From assembly GCA_963833465.1 (NCBI GenBank), contig CAWHXW010000003.1, positions 992,001 to 1,056,000 of the forward strand: a stretch of DNA of 64,000 bases. The letters are read 5' to 3'. Positions 1 to 7,944 of this stretch are shown piece by piece (positions within the stretch are counted from its first letter, which is position 1; each line of letters starts with the position of its first letter). A program made the position numbers and the translations under genes. Source of the DNA: Fen-1298 sp963833465. Its GTDB lineage: Bacteria; Bacteroidota; Ignavibacteria; UBA10030. Under the pieces are notes generated by a model. The model saw only the letters and a list, made by a program, of their open reading frames with translations, searched no databases and was not told where the DNA came from.

Positions 1-176
1 AGGATGTTATTAAAAAGTACGACCTTGCACAACGATGTACAATTTTAATTTCGCCCGTGTTTGGCAAAATAGAAAATCGTATTTTAGCAGAGTTAATACT
101 TCACGATCATCTTAACGTTCAGTTTCAATTGCAAATGCACAAATATATCTGGGATCCGACAGCAAGAGGAGTATGA
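1..176 (+). CDS. queE: 7-carboxy-7-deazaguanine synthase QueE, C-terminal part
   Basis: The reading frame is open from the left window edge to a TGA at 174-176, so only the last 57 or so residues are present. The end carries the motif QMHKYIWDP followed by RGV, which is the usual C-terminus of QueE radical-SAM enzymes. QueE makes 7-carboxy-7-deazaguanine, the precursor that QueC then converts to preQ0. The stop lies one base before the queF start, which supports a queE-queF-queC operon. The radical-SAM cysteines lie outside the window and cannot be checked. Confidence 0.8.
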   Translation, partial: DVIKKYDLAQRCTILISPVFGKIENRILAELILHDHLNVQFQLQMHKYIWDPTARGV

Positions 177-177
177 A

Positions 178-546
178 ATGAATCCAATCGACAAACTTGA
201 CTCATTCGACAATAAATATCCAGAGCGCGATTACACTATAACAATAGTCAATCCGGAATTTACATCCGTCTGTCCAAAAACCGGATTGCCGGATTTTGGT
301 ACAATTACAATCAATTATATTCCAGGGAAAAAATGTGTCGAATTGAAATCGCTAAAGTACTATTTCCTTGAATACCGTTCGATGGGTATTTTTTATGAGA
401 CAGTTGTAAATAAAATTCTTGATGATCTCGTTTTAAAACTACATCCAAAATGGATAGAAGTTGCAGGAAGTTTCACAGCGCGCGGCGGCATTACAACAAC
501 TGTCAAAACAGTGCATTCAGAAAAAGGAAAACGTAAAATTAAATGA
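178..546 (+). CDS. queF: NADPH-dependent 7-cyano-7-deazaguanine reductase QueF
   Basis: A 122-residue protein of the short (YkvM-type) QueF family, which reduces preQ0 to preQ1 in queuosine synthesis. The active-site signature CPKTGLPD is visible, with the catalytic cysteine at about residue 32 and the aspartate at 39. The substrate/NADPH motif ELKSLKYY lies near residues 56-63 and is followed by a conserved FxARGGI near the end. It is shorter than the B. subtilis enzyme, mainly at the N-terminus. The ATG at 178 has a good GAGGAG ribosome site about 7 bases upstream. The stop overlaps the queC start by four bases (ATGA), so the two are probably translationally coupled. Confidence 0.95.
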   Translation: MNPIDKLDSFDNKYPERDYTITIVNPEFTSVCPKTGLPDFGTITINYIPGKKCVELKSLKYYFLEYRSMGIFYETVVNKILDDLVLKLHPKWIEVAGSFTARGGITTTVKTVHSEKGKRKIK

Positions 547-1247
547 ACAAGTCACGCGCAGTTGTATTGGTTAGCGGAGGAATGGATAGCTGTGTAACCG
601 CTGCGATCGCCAATCTTGAGCATGAATTAGCATTTTTGCATGTGAATTACGGTCAGCGTACAGAGCAGCGTGAATTGAAAGCGTTTTATGCTCTTGCTGA
701 ACATTACTGCATTCAGCATCGATTGGTTGCAGATTTGACGCATCTCAAATCTATCGGCGGTTCCAGTCTCACTGACTTGCACATTAAAGTGACTGAAGCC
801 AATCCAGAGACACTTTTTAGTTCTAAGAAGAGCGGGATTCCGACTTCGTACGTCCCATTTCGAAATGCCAACATTTTATCAGCCGCAGTAAGCTGGGCGG
901 AAGTCGTTGGAGCGAAGAATATATTTATCGGCGCCGTTGAAGAAGATAGTTCCGGATATCCAGATTGCCGAAAAGAATTTTATGATGCGTTTAACTCAGT
1001 AATTAAATTAGGAACGAAACCTGAAACTAAGATTTCTATTAACGTTCCTGTGATAGACTTGAAAAAATTTGAAATCGTTAAGCGCGGCATTGAATTAAAC
1101 GCGCCATTTGAATTGACTTGGTCATGTTATACGAATGAAGATAGTGCTTGTGGAGTCTGTGACAGTTGCGCGTTACGCCTGCGGGCATTTCAAATTGCCG
1201 GAATTGATGATCCAATTCCTTACTCTGTAAAACCAAATTACATTTGA
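543..1247 (+). CDS. queC: 7-cyano-7-deazaguanine synthase QueC
   Basis: A 234-residue protein with the PP-loop ATP pyrophosphatase motif SGGMDS at residues 11-16 and a C-terminal zinc-binding cysteine cluster (CYTNEDSACGVCDSC), both diagnostic of QueC. The enzyme converts 7-carboxy-7-deazaguanine plus ammonia to preQ0 using ATP. It is the last gene of the queE-queF-queC run. Downstream is a small hairpin (1268-1284) and unrelated accessory DNA. Confidence 0.95.
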   Translation: MNKSRAVVLVSGGMDSCVTAAIANLEHELAFLHVNYGQRTEQRELKAFYALAEHYCIQHRLVADLTHLKSIGGSSLTDLHIKVTEANPETLFSSKKSGIPTSYVPFRNANILSAAVSWAEVVGAKNIFIGAVEEDSSGYPDCRKEFYDAFNSVIKLGTKPETKISINVPVIDLKKFEIVKRGIELNAPFELTWSCYTNEDSACGVCDSCALRLRAFQIAGIDDPIPYSVKPNYI

Positions 1248-1267
1248 TAATAAGTCATCCTGATCCC

Positions 1268-1284
1268 GACCAGTAGTCGGGAGA
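1268..1284. repeat. small palindrome, part of a dispersed repeat
   Basis: CCCGAC-cagta-GTCGGG forms a 6-bp stem with a 5-base loop just after queC. It sits inside a stretch beginning GTCATCCTGAT and ending AAGGATC, similar in style to the GTCATTCC-type elements at 32119-32196 and 33484-33531. It may also act as a terminator, but it has no T-tract. Confidence 0.5.
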
Positions 1285-1304
1285 AGGATCTATATTGAAT
1301 TTTG

Positions 1305-1604
1305 ATGAAACAGTTTTTTGTATATATTATGTCAAATCGTAAAGATGGAACAATCTATACTGGAATGACAAATGATCTCGAGCGGAGGGTGATAGAACAT
1401 AAGAAAAAGCTAATTGATGGCTTTACAAAGAAGTACAATCTGACTAATCTTGTTTACTTCGAAGACACAAACTCTGCATTATCAGCAATTGAACGGGAAA
1501 AACAAATCAAAGGTTGGTTGAGATCAAAGAAAATCAAACTTATTGAAGAAATGAATCCCGAATGGAAAGATTTAAGTGATGCATGGTATGAAGATATCTC
1601 TTAA
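1305..1604 (+). CDS. GIY-YIG nuclease-domain protein
   Basis: A 99-residue protein made of a single GIY-YIG domain: VYIMSN at the start, then GTIYTGMT (the YIG half), the conserved arginine in LERRVIEHK, and an acidic FED further on. Small stand-alone proteins of this UPF0213-like type are common in low-GC Bacteroidota-type genomes. Their role is unknown; DNA repair or mobile-element functions have been suggested. An in-frame TTG at 1302 could also start translation, but the ATG at 1305 is preferred. The gene lies alone between repeat sequences, which suggests it is accessory. Confidence 0.85.
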   Translation: MKQFFVYIMSNRKDGTIYTGMTNDLERRVIEHKKKLIDGFTKKYNLTNLVYFEDTNSALSAIEREKQIKGWLRSKKIKLIEEMNPEWKDLSDAWYEDIS

Positions 1605-1663
1605 CCCAAAGTGGATATATCGTCTTATGTGCAGCGATAGATCATGCTTTTCTTGCATACGAG

Positions 1664-1706
1664 ATTCTTCGCTTCGTCCTTTCAGGACTTCGCTCAGAAT
1701 GACTAA
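1664..1706. repeat. dispersed imperfect palindrome (GAGATTCTTCGCTTCG type)
   Basis: The stretch starts GAGATTCTTCGCTTCGTCC and ends GGACTTCGCTCAGAATGAC. It is a partly self-complementary intergenic element centred on GTCCTTTCAGGAC. It ends in the same AATGAC that bounds other elements in this window. It lies between the GIY-YIG gene and the next gene and does not code. Confidence 0.55.
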
Positions 1707-1811
1707 ATAATTATGTTCCCATCAGAAATCCTTCGTAATATTATCAAATTGTTTCAACTCCTTTCGCGGGGATTTAAATCCAGTTTTGCGCTTGATCCAT
1801 CGGAGGATAAA

Positions 1812-2441
1812 ATGAATCACCCCGGTATAAATCGTCCTATTCCTGTAGCCCATCGTAACACATGTCCACACTGTAAATTAGATATTCCAGATGGTGCACG
1901 CGTTTGTCATCACTGTCATCAATTCGTTAGCGTACGTTTTAACCTTGCGAATATTATTACAATTCTTGTATCAGTAGCTGCGGTAGCGATGTCAGTATAC
2001 TCACTATATATGAGCGCTACGCAGGCGCAGGTAACAAAGAATATTGAAAGCCGCCGCTTCCTTATCGAGACACTTCATAGTATGCAACAGGTTCAGGATG
2101 AATTGCAGGCATCTCGTGAAAAATCGGATAGTGAAGAAAAGTTAAACGAAAAAGAATTATTACTTCTGAATTACTATGAAGTACTATCTCGCACATTGGC
2201 GCAGTATATCAAACAGGAACCGTCCCTTTTTGTGAGAATGCGATGCACCTACGAGCCTTCTATCCGGATGAGACAAAGCCCCTCGACAAAATCTCAGCAG
2301 CTTGGAACAGTATATAAAGACGAAGAAGTTTTTAGACTCGGAAATTTTCGGGACAGCAAAGGCGATATGTGGTACGATGTTGCCAGCGCCGACCAACAAA
2401 AAATCGGATGGGTTTATAAATATCTTGAAATTGTGCAGTAA
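1812..2441 (+). CDS. membrane protein with zinc ribbon and bacterial SH3 domain
   Basis: From the chosen start this is a 209-residue protein. Near the N-terminus CPHCKLDIP and CHHCHQF form a four-cysteine zinc ribbon. A single transmembrane segment follows (around NIITILVSVAAVAMSVYSLY), then a charged helical stretch likely to be coiled coil. The C-terminal ~65 residues resemble a bacterial SH3 domain (MRQSPSTKSQQLGTV ... GWVYKYLEI). The frame is open further up to an ATG at 1713, but the ATG at 1812 has a strong GGAGG six bases upstream, and residues before it do not look conserved. The function is unknown; the layout suggests a membrane-anchored sensor or adaptor with its SH3 domain outside. 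Confidence 0.7.
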   Translation: MNHPGINRPIPVAHRNTCPHCKLDIPDGARVCHHCHQFVSVRFNLANIITILVSVAAVAMSVYSLYMSATQAQVTKNIESRRFLIETLHSMQQVQDELQASREKSDSEEKLNEKELLLLNYYEVLSRTLAQYIKQEPSLFVRMRCTYEPSIRMRQSPSTKSQQLGTVYKDEEVFRLGNFRDSKGDMWYDVASADQQKIGWVYKYLEIVQ

Positions 2442-2443
2442 TT

Positions 2444-2476
2444 AACCTTGTCAAAGTTTTGAACTTTGACAAGGTT
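2444..2476. repeat. 33-bp perfect palindrome, REP-like, left of the transposase
   Basis: Arms AACCTTGTCAAAGTT and AACTTTGACAAGGTT (15 bp each, perfectly complementary) flank a TTG loop. The identical 33-bp sequence recurs at 3083-3115, so the tyrosine transposase gene is bracketed by it. The same arms appear in the tandem array at 5155-5400, and shorter forms lie in the 32.7-33.5 kb region. Confidence 0.9.
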
Positions 2477-2487
2477 GAGGTTGAGCG

Positions 2488-3051
2488 ATGAAATATCAAT
2501 CCCATTTATATTACCACATCTATAATCGTGGAGCACATCGGAGCAAGATATTCTTTGAAGACGAAAATTATCATTATCTCATATCACTTTTCCAGAAATA
2601 TGCGCAAGATTCAAAAGTACATATAGCCGCGTATTGCTTGATGCCTAACCATTATCACATCGTCGCAAAACAAAATTCACTTGGTTCGATAACAACCTTT
2701 TTGAAAAAAACTTTTAGTGCTTATACTCAGGCGATGAATAGGCGATTTGGATTAAGCGGAACTTTATTTCAGGGACAGGCAAAAATAAAGGAGATCACAT
2801 CAGACGAGTATTGTTTACAGGTGATTCGCTATATACATCTTAATCCAGTTGCTGCAAAGATGGTAGCATCACCAGATAAATGGGAGTATTCTAACTATCT
2901 CGATTGGATAGACCGCAAAGAGATAGGATTGATGGATAAAGAATTGAGGAATACTTTTTTTCCGCATCCGCAAGATTATAAACGATTTGTCGATGAGTTC
3001 CAAATGGAACAGAAAAATGATAAACTTGGGAAGTTTCTTTTTGAAGAATGA
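2488..3051 (+). CDS. REP-associated tyrosine transposase (IS200-like, Y1 family)
   Basis: A 187-residue single-domain Y1 transposase. It shows the metal-binding HUH motif (HYH in CLMPNHYHIV, about residues 55-57) and the helix with the catalytic tyrosine around EYCLQVIRYIHLNPV (about residue 115). Unlike IS200/IS605 members it has no accessory tnpB. It is flanked 12 bp upstream and 32 bp downstream by identical 33-bp palindromes, the arrangement expected of RAYT (TnpA-REP) genes, which are thought to mobilise REP hairpins. The match of the flanking arms with the 49-bp array 2 kb away suggests this enzyme, or a relative, spreads them. Confidence 0.88.
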   Translation: MKYQSHLYYHIYNRGAHRSKIFFEDENYHYLISLFQKYAQDSKVHIAAYCLMPNHYHIVAKQNSLGSITTFLKKTFSAYTQAMNRRFGLSGTLFQGQAKIKEITSDEYCLQVIRYIHLNPVAAKMVASPDKWEYSNYLDWIDRKEIGLMDKELRNTFFPHPQDYKRFVDEFQMEQKNDKLGKFLFEE

Positions 3052-3082
3052 ATAAGGTACGGCTTTCTACCGTCAGATTACT

Positions 3083-3115
3083 AACCTTGTCAAAGTTTTG
3101 AACTTTGACAAGGTT
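3083..3115. repeat. 33-bp perfect palindrome, REP-like, right of the transposase
   Basis: Base-for-base copy of the palindrome at 2444-2476, in the same orientation (the element is its own reverse complement apart from the TTG loop). It lies 32 bp after the transposase stop and may also serve as its terminator. Confidence 0.9.
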
Positions 3116-3179
3116 GACTCCGCTAAAAGCGGTCGGAAAGTTTAGTAAACTTTATAAATATGTACTTCTATAGTATATT

Positions 3180-4079
3180 ATGCGTAAATCTACTCTGGTC
3201 GATAAGTTGAGGTATTTTCGTATGCCTACATTAAAGGAGTTAGCTATTGCTGGCTTTATGACTCTTGGCTCAGTTTTTGCGTCGAGCACTGCTAATGCTC
3301 AGGGGTATACTGTTTCTGGTGTTGTTCGCGATTTGAATGATCAGGTTTCTGGTAATGTTTTGTCTGGTGCTCGTCTTGAGGTTAATAATGGAGAATCAAT
3401 AGCATTTAGTGGTGCTGACGGCACTTATACTTTAAATAATGTTCGTCCTGGTGTTGATACTATTAAGGTTACCATGCCTGGATATAAGGGATTTTTTGAA
3501 TCAGCGATTAATATTACTGGCAATACTACTTTAAGATTTTCCTTGCCTTCTGTTACACAGGTTACAGATATGGGTACAGATACTGTAAGAGCAGGACATT
3601 TACTTGCATTATACATAGAGAGTATGTATGTTCCTAAAGAGCCTGTTTATTGGAGGAATCTCCCTATTAATATTTGTTTGCAGGGTGCTAATAGTTATGA
3701 TTCTACGCAGGCTAATAATGCTCTGGGTTTTGGTGATTGGCATACTGCTCCTGTTGGTAGTGTTGCCAGGCATCTTAAGAGAAATATGTATAACTTAGTT
3801 GATAAGACAACACTTCTGACTACTGGAGGTGTGATGCTGGCATTTCATGCACCAAGTAATACTTCAAGTCCATTTGAGAATTCTGAAGATCCTGGTTATT
3901 TTATTTATGGTTCTTCTGAGGTTTCTTCTTCTGGTGTTCGTTTTATTCAGCATGAGGTTGCTGGCTGGTGTCTGAGTAAGGGTCCTCAAACAGTTTTTCC
4001 TAGTAATATGAATGAAGATGCTGATTATGAGTATACTCTTGAGGATGTTGTCTTGACTTGGGTTGCTGAGAATCATTAG
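3180..4079 (+). CDS. secreted protein with carboxypeptidase-regulatory-like domain, N-terminal part (ends at in-frame TAG)
   Basis: A 299-residue product starting with an export signal (hydrophobic run ending SSTANAQ), followed by a carboxypeptidase-regulatory-like beta-sandwich (about residues 42-125; VSGVVRD, DGTYTLNNV). The remainder has a faint metalloprotease look (QHEVAG, then SNMN), but the second histidine of HExxH is absent, so activity is doubtful. The TAG at 4077-4079 is followed in the same frame by 11 sense codons and then the 4113-5036 reading frame, which carries the T9SS tail. The two parts therefore look like one 618-residue gene cut by a single nonsense codon. Codon choice is rich in T-ending codons (ggt, gct, gat), unlike the neighbouring genes, which hints at recent acquisition. 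Confidence 0.7.
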   Translation: MRKSTLVDKLRYFRMPTLKELAIAGFMTLGSVFASSTANAQGYTVSGVVRDLNDQVSGNVLSGARLEVNNGESIAFSGADGTYTLNNVRPGVDTIKVTMPGYKGFFESAINITGNTTLRFSLPSVTQVTDMGTDTVRAGHLLALYIESMYVPKEPVYWRNLPINICLQGANSYDSTQANNALGFGDWHTAPVGSVARHLKRNMYNLVDKTTLLTTGGVMLAFHAPSNTSSPFENSEDPGYFIYGSSEVSSSGVRFIQHEVAGWCLSKGPQTVFPSNMNEDADYEYTLEDVVLTWVAENH

Positions 4080-4112
4080 AATGCGAAACTTAGAGGTGAG
4101 CAGGATGCTCAC

Positions 4113-5036
4113 TTGTTGAATATGATTGATTATGTTGCACCGACGATACCATTAATAACAACATTGCGTTTGCCTGCTAATAATTCTAAGGATTTAGAGT
4201 CTTCTGTTTCTTTGTCTTGGTCTCCTGTTGCTGGTACTGATTATTATCATGTGCAAGTTGCTACTGATTCATCGTTTACTCATCTTGTTTTTGATGATTC
4301 TTTGGTGCAGGTTATTAGTAAGACTGCAACATTGAGTTCTAATACTCAGTATTATTGGCATGTTCAATCTAGAAATATTACAGGAACTGGAAATTGGTCA
4401 ACAACTTACAATTTTAAGACTAAGAGTGTTAATCTTCCTCCTTCTAAACCTGTAATTACTTCTCCTATGAATAATTATGTCTTGCGTGCAGACACATTAA
4501 AAATTATTTTTTCAAAAAGTATAGATCCTGAGGGTGTGCCTGTAACTTATACTATTCACTTGTTTAAAACAAATTATGATTCAACATTTACAATAGCAGA
4601 TACGGCAACAAAGATTCCGCGAAATAAGTTTGAAGACAAGCAAACTTATGGTTTGGCTGTTGGTGCGGGTGATGGTCAAAATATTACGTGGTCTGATACT
4701 TCATATTTTAGTATAGATAATTCGACAGGTGTTGATAATAAGGTTAATAATATACAAGAAGGTTTTAAGCTCGAGCAGAATTATCCTAACCCTTTCAATC
4801 CAACAACAACAATTCAATATTCTATACCTAAGCGTGAACATGTGCATATACAAGTATATGATATAATTGGAAGAATGATTGATAATCTTGTAGATATGGA
4901 TCTACCTGCAGGCAATTATAAGGTTACATTTCCAGATCAGGGGCATTATCAGAATATGTTGCCATCAGGAGTATATCTGTATAGAATACAAGCGGGTGAA
5001 GATTTTGCTGTCAAAAAATTTATAATCATGAAATGA
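4113..5036 (+). CDS. C-terminal part of the split secreted protein: Fn3-like domains and T9SS sorting tail
   Basis: The frame is the same as 3180-4079 and open between them apart from one TAG. This half holds a fibronectin-III-like module (SLSWSPVAGTDYYHVQVATD ...), a second Ig-like stretch (PPSKPVITSPMNN ...) and, from about residue 215, a type IX secretion sorting domain (FKLEQNYPNPFNPTTTI ... SGVYLYRI ... KKFIIMK). On its own it has no signal peptide and begins with a TTG, so independent expression is unlikely. It was probably once the C-terminus of a 618-residue secreted protein. Codon usage is as odd as in the N-terminal half. Either a nonsense mutation or a sequence error would explain the split. 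Confidence 0.7.
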   Translation: MLNMIDYVAPTIPLITTLRLPANNSKDLESSVSLSWSPVAGTDYYHVQVATDSSFTHLVFDDSLVQVISKTATLSSNTQYYWHVQSRNITGTGNWSTTYNFKTKSVNLPPSKPVITSPMNNYVLRADTLKIIFSKSIDPEGVPVTYTIHLFKTNYDSTFTIADTATKIPRNKFEDKQTYGLAVGAGDGQNITWSDTSYFSIDNSTGVDNKVNNIQEGFKLEQNYPNPFNPTTTIQYSIPKREHVHIQVYDIIGRMIDNLVDMDLPAGNYKVTFPDQGHYQNMLPSGVYLYRIQAGEDFAVKKFIIMK

Positions 5037-5182
5037 AGAAAGATAAAGAATTGACCATTCAAATCGAAAAAAATATCCCAGTGCCAAAAGGTATTCGTCG
5101 CAAATATCCTTTTAATCAGATGGAAATAGGAGATTCGTTTTTTGGAGTAAAACCAACCTTGTCAAAGTTACCCATGCTTTAG
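5033..5182 (+). pseudogene. remnant of a small phage-type gene, cut by a REP array
   Basis: The ATG at 5033 overlaps the preceding stop (ATGA). The first 41 codons encode a plausible conserved start (IEKNIPVPKGIRRKYP, then MEIGDSFF), a pattern I associate with short proteins of about 100 residues found in phages and mobile DNA. At 5155 the frame runs into the palindromic array and stops at TAG 5180-5182, so the last eight or so codons are repeat sequence. The intact C-terminus is missing. The remnant suggests that repeat insertion or a deletion at the array removed the rest of the gene. Confidence 0.5.
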
Positions 5183-5400
5183 CTAAGAGAACTTTGACAA
5201 GGTTACTCTTTCAAAGTTACCCATGCTTTAGCTAAGAGAACTTTGACAAGGTTACTCTTTCAAAGTTACCCATGCTTTAGCTAAGAGAACTTTGACAAGG
5301 TTACTCTTTCAAAGTTACCCATGCTTTAGCTAAGAGAACTTTGACAAGGTTACTCTTTCAAAGTTACCCATGTTTTAGCTAAGAGAACTTTGACAAGGTT
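5155..5400. repeat. five-copy 49-bp tandem array of REP-like hairpin units
   Basis: Units start at 5162, 5211, 5260, 5309 and 5358 with an exact 49-bp period; the last is shortened to 43 bp. They are identical apart from one C-to-T change in the fifth. Each unit contains a CAAAGTT/AACTTTG stem around a loop that itself holds CTTTAGCTAAG. The first unit is preceded by AACCTTG, which completes the 15-base arm AACCTTGTCAAAGTT of the palindromes around the transposase at 2488-3051. The array ends one base before the stop of the minus-strand gene at 5402, so it lies between convergent gene ends. There are no unique spacers, so it is not a CRISPR. Confidence 0.95.
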
Positions 5401-5401
5401 A

Positions 5402-5953
5402 CTACGCCATCCATTTAATCGAGCATCCTATTGATGGAAATTGTTCTTCCATAATTGGTTTATCGGCAATGAGATCCTCGATTGCTTCTTTCAATTCTTC
5501 TTTCGTCACCTTAGATTCATCCTGCCAATTATCATCCACACGGCCGTGATAGACAAGTTTTTGTGCAGCATCGAATAAGTAAATATCAGGAGTGCATTGC
5601 GCTTTGAATTCACGTGCAGTTCTTTGTGTGGCATCGATTAGATATGGAAACGAAATTTTCCATTCCTTTATTTTTTTTTGCATTTCGTCTGGCGAATCTT
5701 CTGGGTAGTCCGGATTAATATTTGGATTAATTGCCAGAAAGTTCACACCGTTTCTCTGCGCATAAACTTCAAGTCTAATAATGCGCGGCCATACTGCCTT
5801 CGCATATGGACAATGATTGCAGGTGAATACTATCAACAGCCCTTTTTTCCCGAATGCATAATCGCTTACCTGAATGACACCATTTGGATCTCGCAAAACA
5901 AATCTTGGCATTTTTGAGCCCAAAGGAATATCAAGTGATTCTAAACGTGCCAT
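5402..5953 (-). CDS. thioredoxin-family (AhpC/TSA-like) protein
   Basis: A 183-residue thioredoxin-fold protein with the active-site motif CNHCPY near residues 45-50, after the first beta strand (LLIVFTCNHCPYAKAVWPR). This signature marks a widespread family of cytoplasmic thioredoxin-like proteins whose redox partner is not defined. A conserved QCTPDIYLFD (cis-proline region) and GRVDDN follow, as in relatives. There is no signal peptide. It stands alone, convergent with the repeat array at its 3' end. A role in thiol-disulfide exchange or peroxide handling is inferred from the family only. Confidence 0.85.
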   Translation of the reverse strand: MARLESLDIPLGSKMPRFVLRDPNGVIQVSDYAFGKKGLLIVFTCNHCPYAKAVWPRIIRLEVYAQRNGVNFLAINPNINPDYPEDSPDEMQKKIKEWKISFPYLIDATQRTAREFKAQCTPDIYLFDAAQKLVYHGRVDDNWQDESKVTKEELKEAIEDLIADKPIMEEQFPSIGCSIKWMA

Positions 5954-6177
5954 CGCATTTTCTCCTCTTCTAATATAGAATACAAAAATTTTAATAAATA
6001 AAATTCAATATTTTCAATCGCTTGCAATTAAAATGAAATTGATAGACATTTGAACGTTTAATATTATCCATATATATAATAAATAATTTTTATTCGGTTA
6101 TGTATAACAATTTTAAATCCATATTCATTTCTTTGAAATTGACTTAAAAAACAATCAACTTATTTATTGAGGTCTAA

Positions 6178-7887
6178 ATGAAACGAGCTCAAAAGTTGTA
6201 TCAAGTCCCTCATATTGATTCCATTCAAGATATGGTAGTTAAATTGGCAGGCAAGTATGACGACAAACTCGCACTTGAGGATTTGAAAGATACACCTGTT
6301 CCAAAAGTTAGCTACAGTACTATATTGAAGTACGTGCTAAAATTCGGAACAGCAATGCGCGGTCTCAAACTACCGGAACGAAGTCACATTGCCGTAATAT
6401 CTGAAAACCGTGTCCAATGGTGTTTAACTTATCTCACATCTATGTGCTTCAATTATGTGATAGTCCCAATCGATGCTAAGCTAAGCACAAACGAAATTCT
6501 TAACATTATCCATGAGTCGGACACCAAAGCCATTGTCTTTTCTGAATCCTTCGATTCGATGCTGCGCGAAAAGCGTCACTCTCTGAAACATGTAAAACAT
6601 TTTATAAGTATGGATTTGTCAATGAAGAAGGATGGCTTTCTTTCAATGGTTGAATTAATCAACAACAGTCACGGTTGTACAGTGGATTCGTTGCCTAGTA
6701 TAGACGCACGAGAATTGGCTGTAATTATTTTTACTTCGGGCACACTGGGCAGAGCAAAAGGTGTTATGTTAAGTCAGCGTAATCTTGCAGCAAATCTCAT
6801 GGCAATGGTCAGCATGATGATGGTCTTTCCAGAAGACCGCTTCCTTTCAGTTCTTCCTATTCATCACACGTACGAATGTACGTGTGGATTTCTTTGTCCG
6901 CTGTATTCTGGTGCATCAGTACATTTTGCGCGTTCACTAAAAACAGTAGTGGACGATCTTCAGCAAGTAAAGGCAACAATGCTTCTTGGTGTACCGCTTA
7001 TCTTCGATAAAATATTCAAACGTATATATCAGGCAATTAATGAAAAACGCTTGACATCTATCATCGTACCGCCGCTAATCAAAATAACAGATTTTGCAGC
7101 ACGTTTTGGGTGGAAGAGTTCAAAAAAATTGGTATTCTCTGAAATTCATGAACGCTTCGGTGGACATATTCGTGTATTCATTGCCGGTGGAGCCGCTCCT
7201 GATCCGACAGTTGCGAAAGGACTTCGCGATCTTGGTTTTACATTTGTGCAGGGATATGGTTTGACAGAGACATCACCAATTCTCACCTTGAACCAGCTAG
7301 ATAACTTCAAAGATGATGCTGCAGGTCTTCCTCTGCCGGGTATTGAACTGAAAATTCATTCACCAAATGAAGATGGTGTCGGTGAAGTGTGGGCGAAAGG
7401 TGCTAATGTAATGATTGGCATTTACAAAAATGAAAAAGCAACACGCGAAGTATTTGAAAATAGCTGGTTTATGACTGGCGATCTCGGCTTTATAGATGAG
7501 GACGGCTTCCTTCATATTTGCGGACGAAAGAAAAATGTAATCATTTCACGAAGCGGGAAAAATGTTTTCCCTGAAGAAATCGAAGATACATTGCAGCGAA
7601 GTCCATTTATTCAGGAGTGCCTTGTTTATGGTGAAAATGATCCAAAGTTAGATGAAATTATTTCTGCACAAATTGTAGTTGATGCAGAAGCATTTATAGA
7701 ACTATCCGAAGCTCGCGGCGTACCTATCACTCCTGAACTTATCAACAACGTAATCGCAACCGAAGTAAAAAAGGCGAATGCAGAGTTAACTAGCTTTAAG
7801 CAGATTAAAAAGTTTACAATTCGCGAATTAGAATTTGAGAAGACAACAACACAAAAGATTAAACGATACCTTGTGCTCCAGAAATAA
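6178..7887 (+). CDS. AMP-binding long-chain acyl-CoA synthetase-like protein
   Basis: A 569-residue member of the ANL (acyl-CoA synthetase) superfamily. The ATP-binding loop is TSGTLGRAKG at residues 186-195, followed by GYGLTETSP (A5 motif), TGDLGFIDEDGF (A7) and GRKKNVIISRSGKNVFPEEIE (A8). The C-terminal lysine region (TTTQKIKRY) is also present. It probably activates fatty acids with ATP and CoA for lipid synthesis or degradation; the chain length cannot be read from the sequence. The gene is monocistronic, with 224 bp of AT-rich upstream DNA. Confidence 0.9.
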   Translation: MKRAQKLYQVPHIDSIQDMVVKLAGKYDDKLALEDLKDTPVPKVSYSTILKYVLKFGTAMRGLKLPERSHIAVISENRVQWCLTYLTSMCFNYVIVPIDAKLSTNEILNIIHESDTKAIVFSESFDSMLREKRHSLKHVKHFISMDLSMKKDGFLSMVELINNSHGCTVDSLPSIDARELAVIIFTSGTLGRAKGVMLSQRNLAANLMAMVSMMMVFPEDRFLSVLPIHHTYECTCGFLCPLYSGASVHFARSLKTVVDDLQQVKATMLLGVPLIFDKIFKRIYQAINEKRLTSIIVPPLIKITDFAARFGWKSSKKLVFSEIHERFGGHIRVFIAGGAAPDPTVAKGLRDLGFTFVQGYGLTETSPILTLNQLDNFKDDAAGLPLPGIELKIHSPNEDGVGEVWAKGANVMIGIYKNEKATREVFENSWFMTGDLGFIDEDGFLHICGRKKNVIISRSGKNVFPEEIEDTLQRSPFIQECLVYGENDPKLDEIISAQIVVDAEAFIELSEARGVPITPELINNVIATEVKKANAELTSFKQIKKFTIRELEFEKTTTQKIKRYLVLQK

Positions 7888-7896
7888 TTTCCTGAT

Positions 7897-7921
7897 TCTG
7901 ACGCACTTCCAAAGTACGTCA
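7897..7921 (+). terminator. possible terminator after the acyl-CoA synthetase gene
   Basis: CTGACGCACTT and AAGTACGTCAG pair around a short loop, with one or two mismatches, ten bases after the stop. Only a short AGTTTT follows, so efficiency is uncertain. Confidence 0.45.
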
Positions 7922-7944
7922 GAGTTTTCCATACTCTGCATGCT

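Noticed and set aside
4077..4079. TAG read as an amino acid (recoding)
   Set aside because: TAG is used as an ordinary stop elsewhere in the window and there is no sign of a pyrrolysine or suppressor system, so mutation or sequence error is simpler.
5155..5400. CRISPR array
   Set aside because: The 49-bp units join head to tail with no unique spacers, each unit is itself a hairpin sequence, and no cas gene is nearby.
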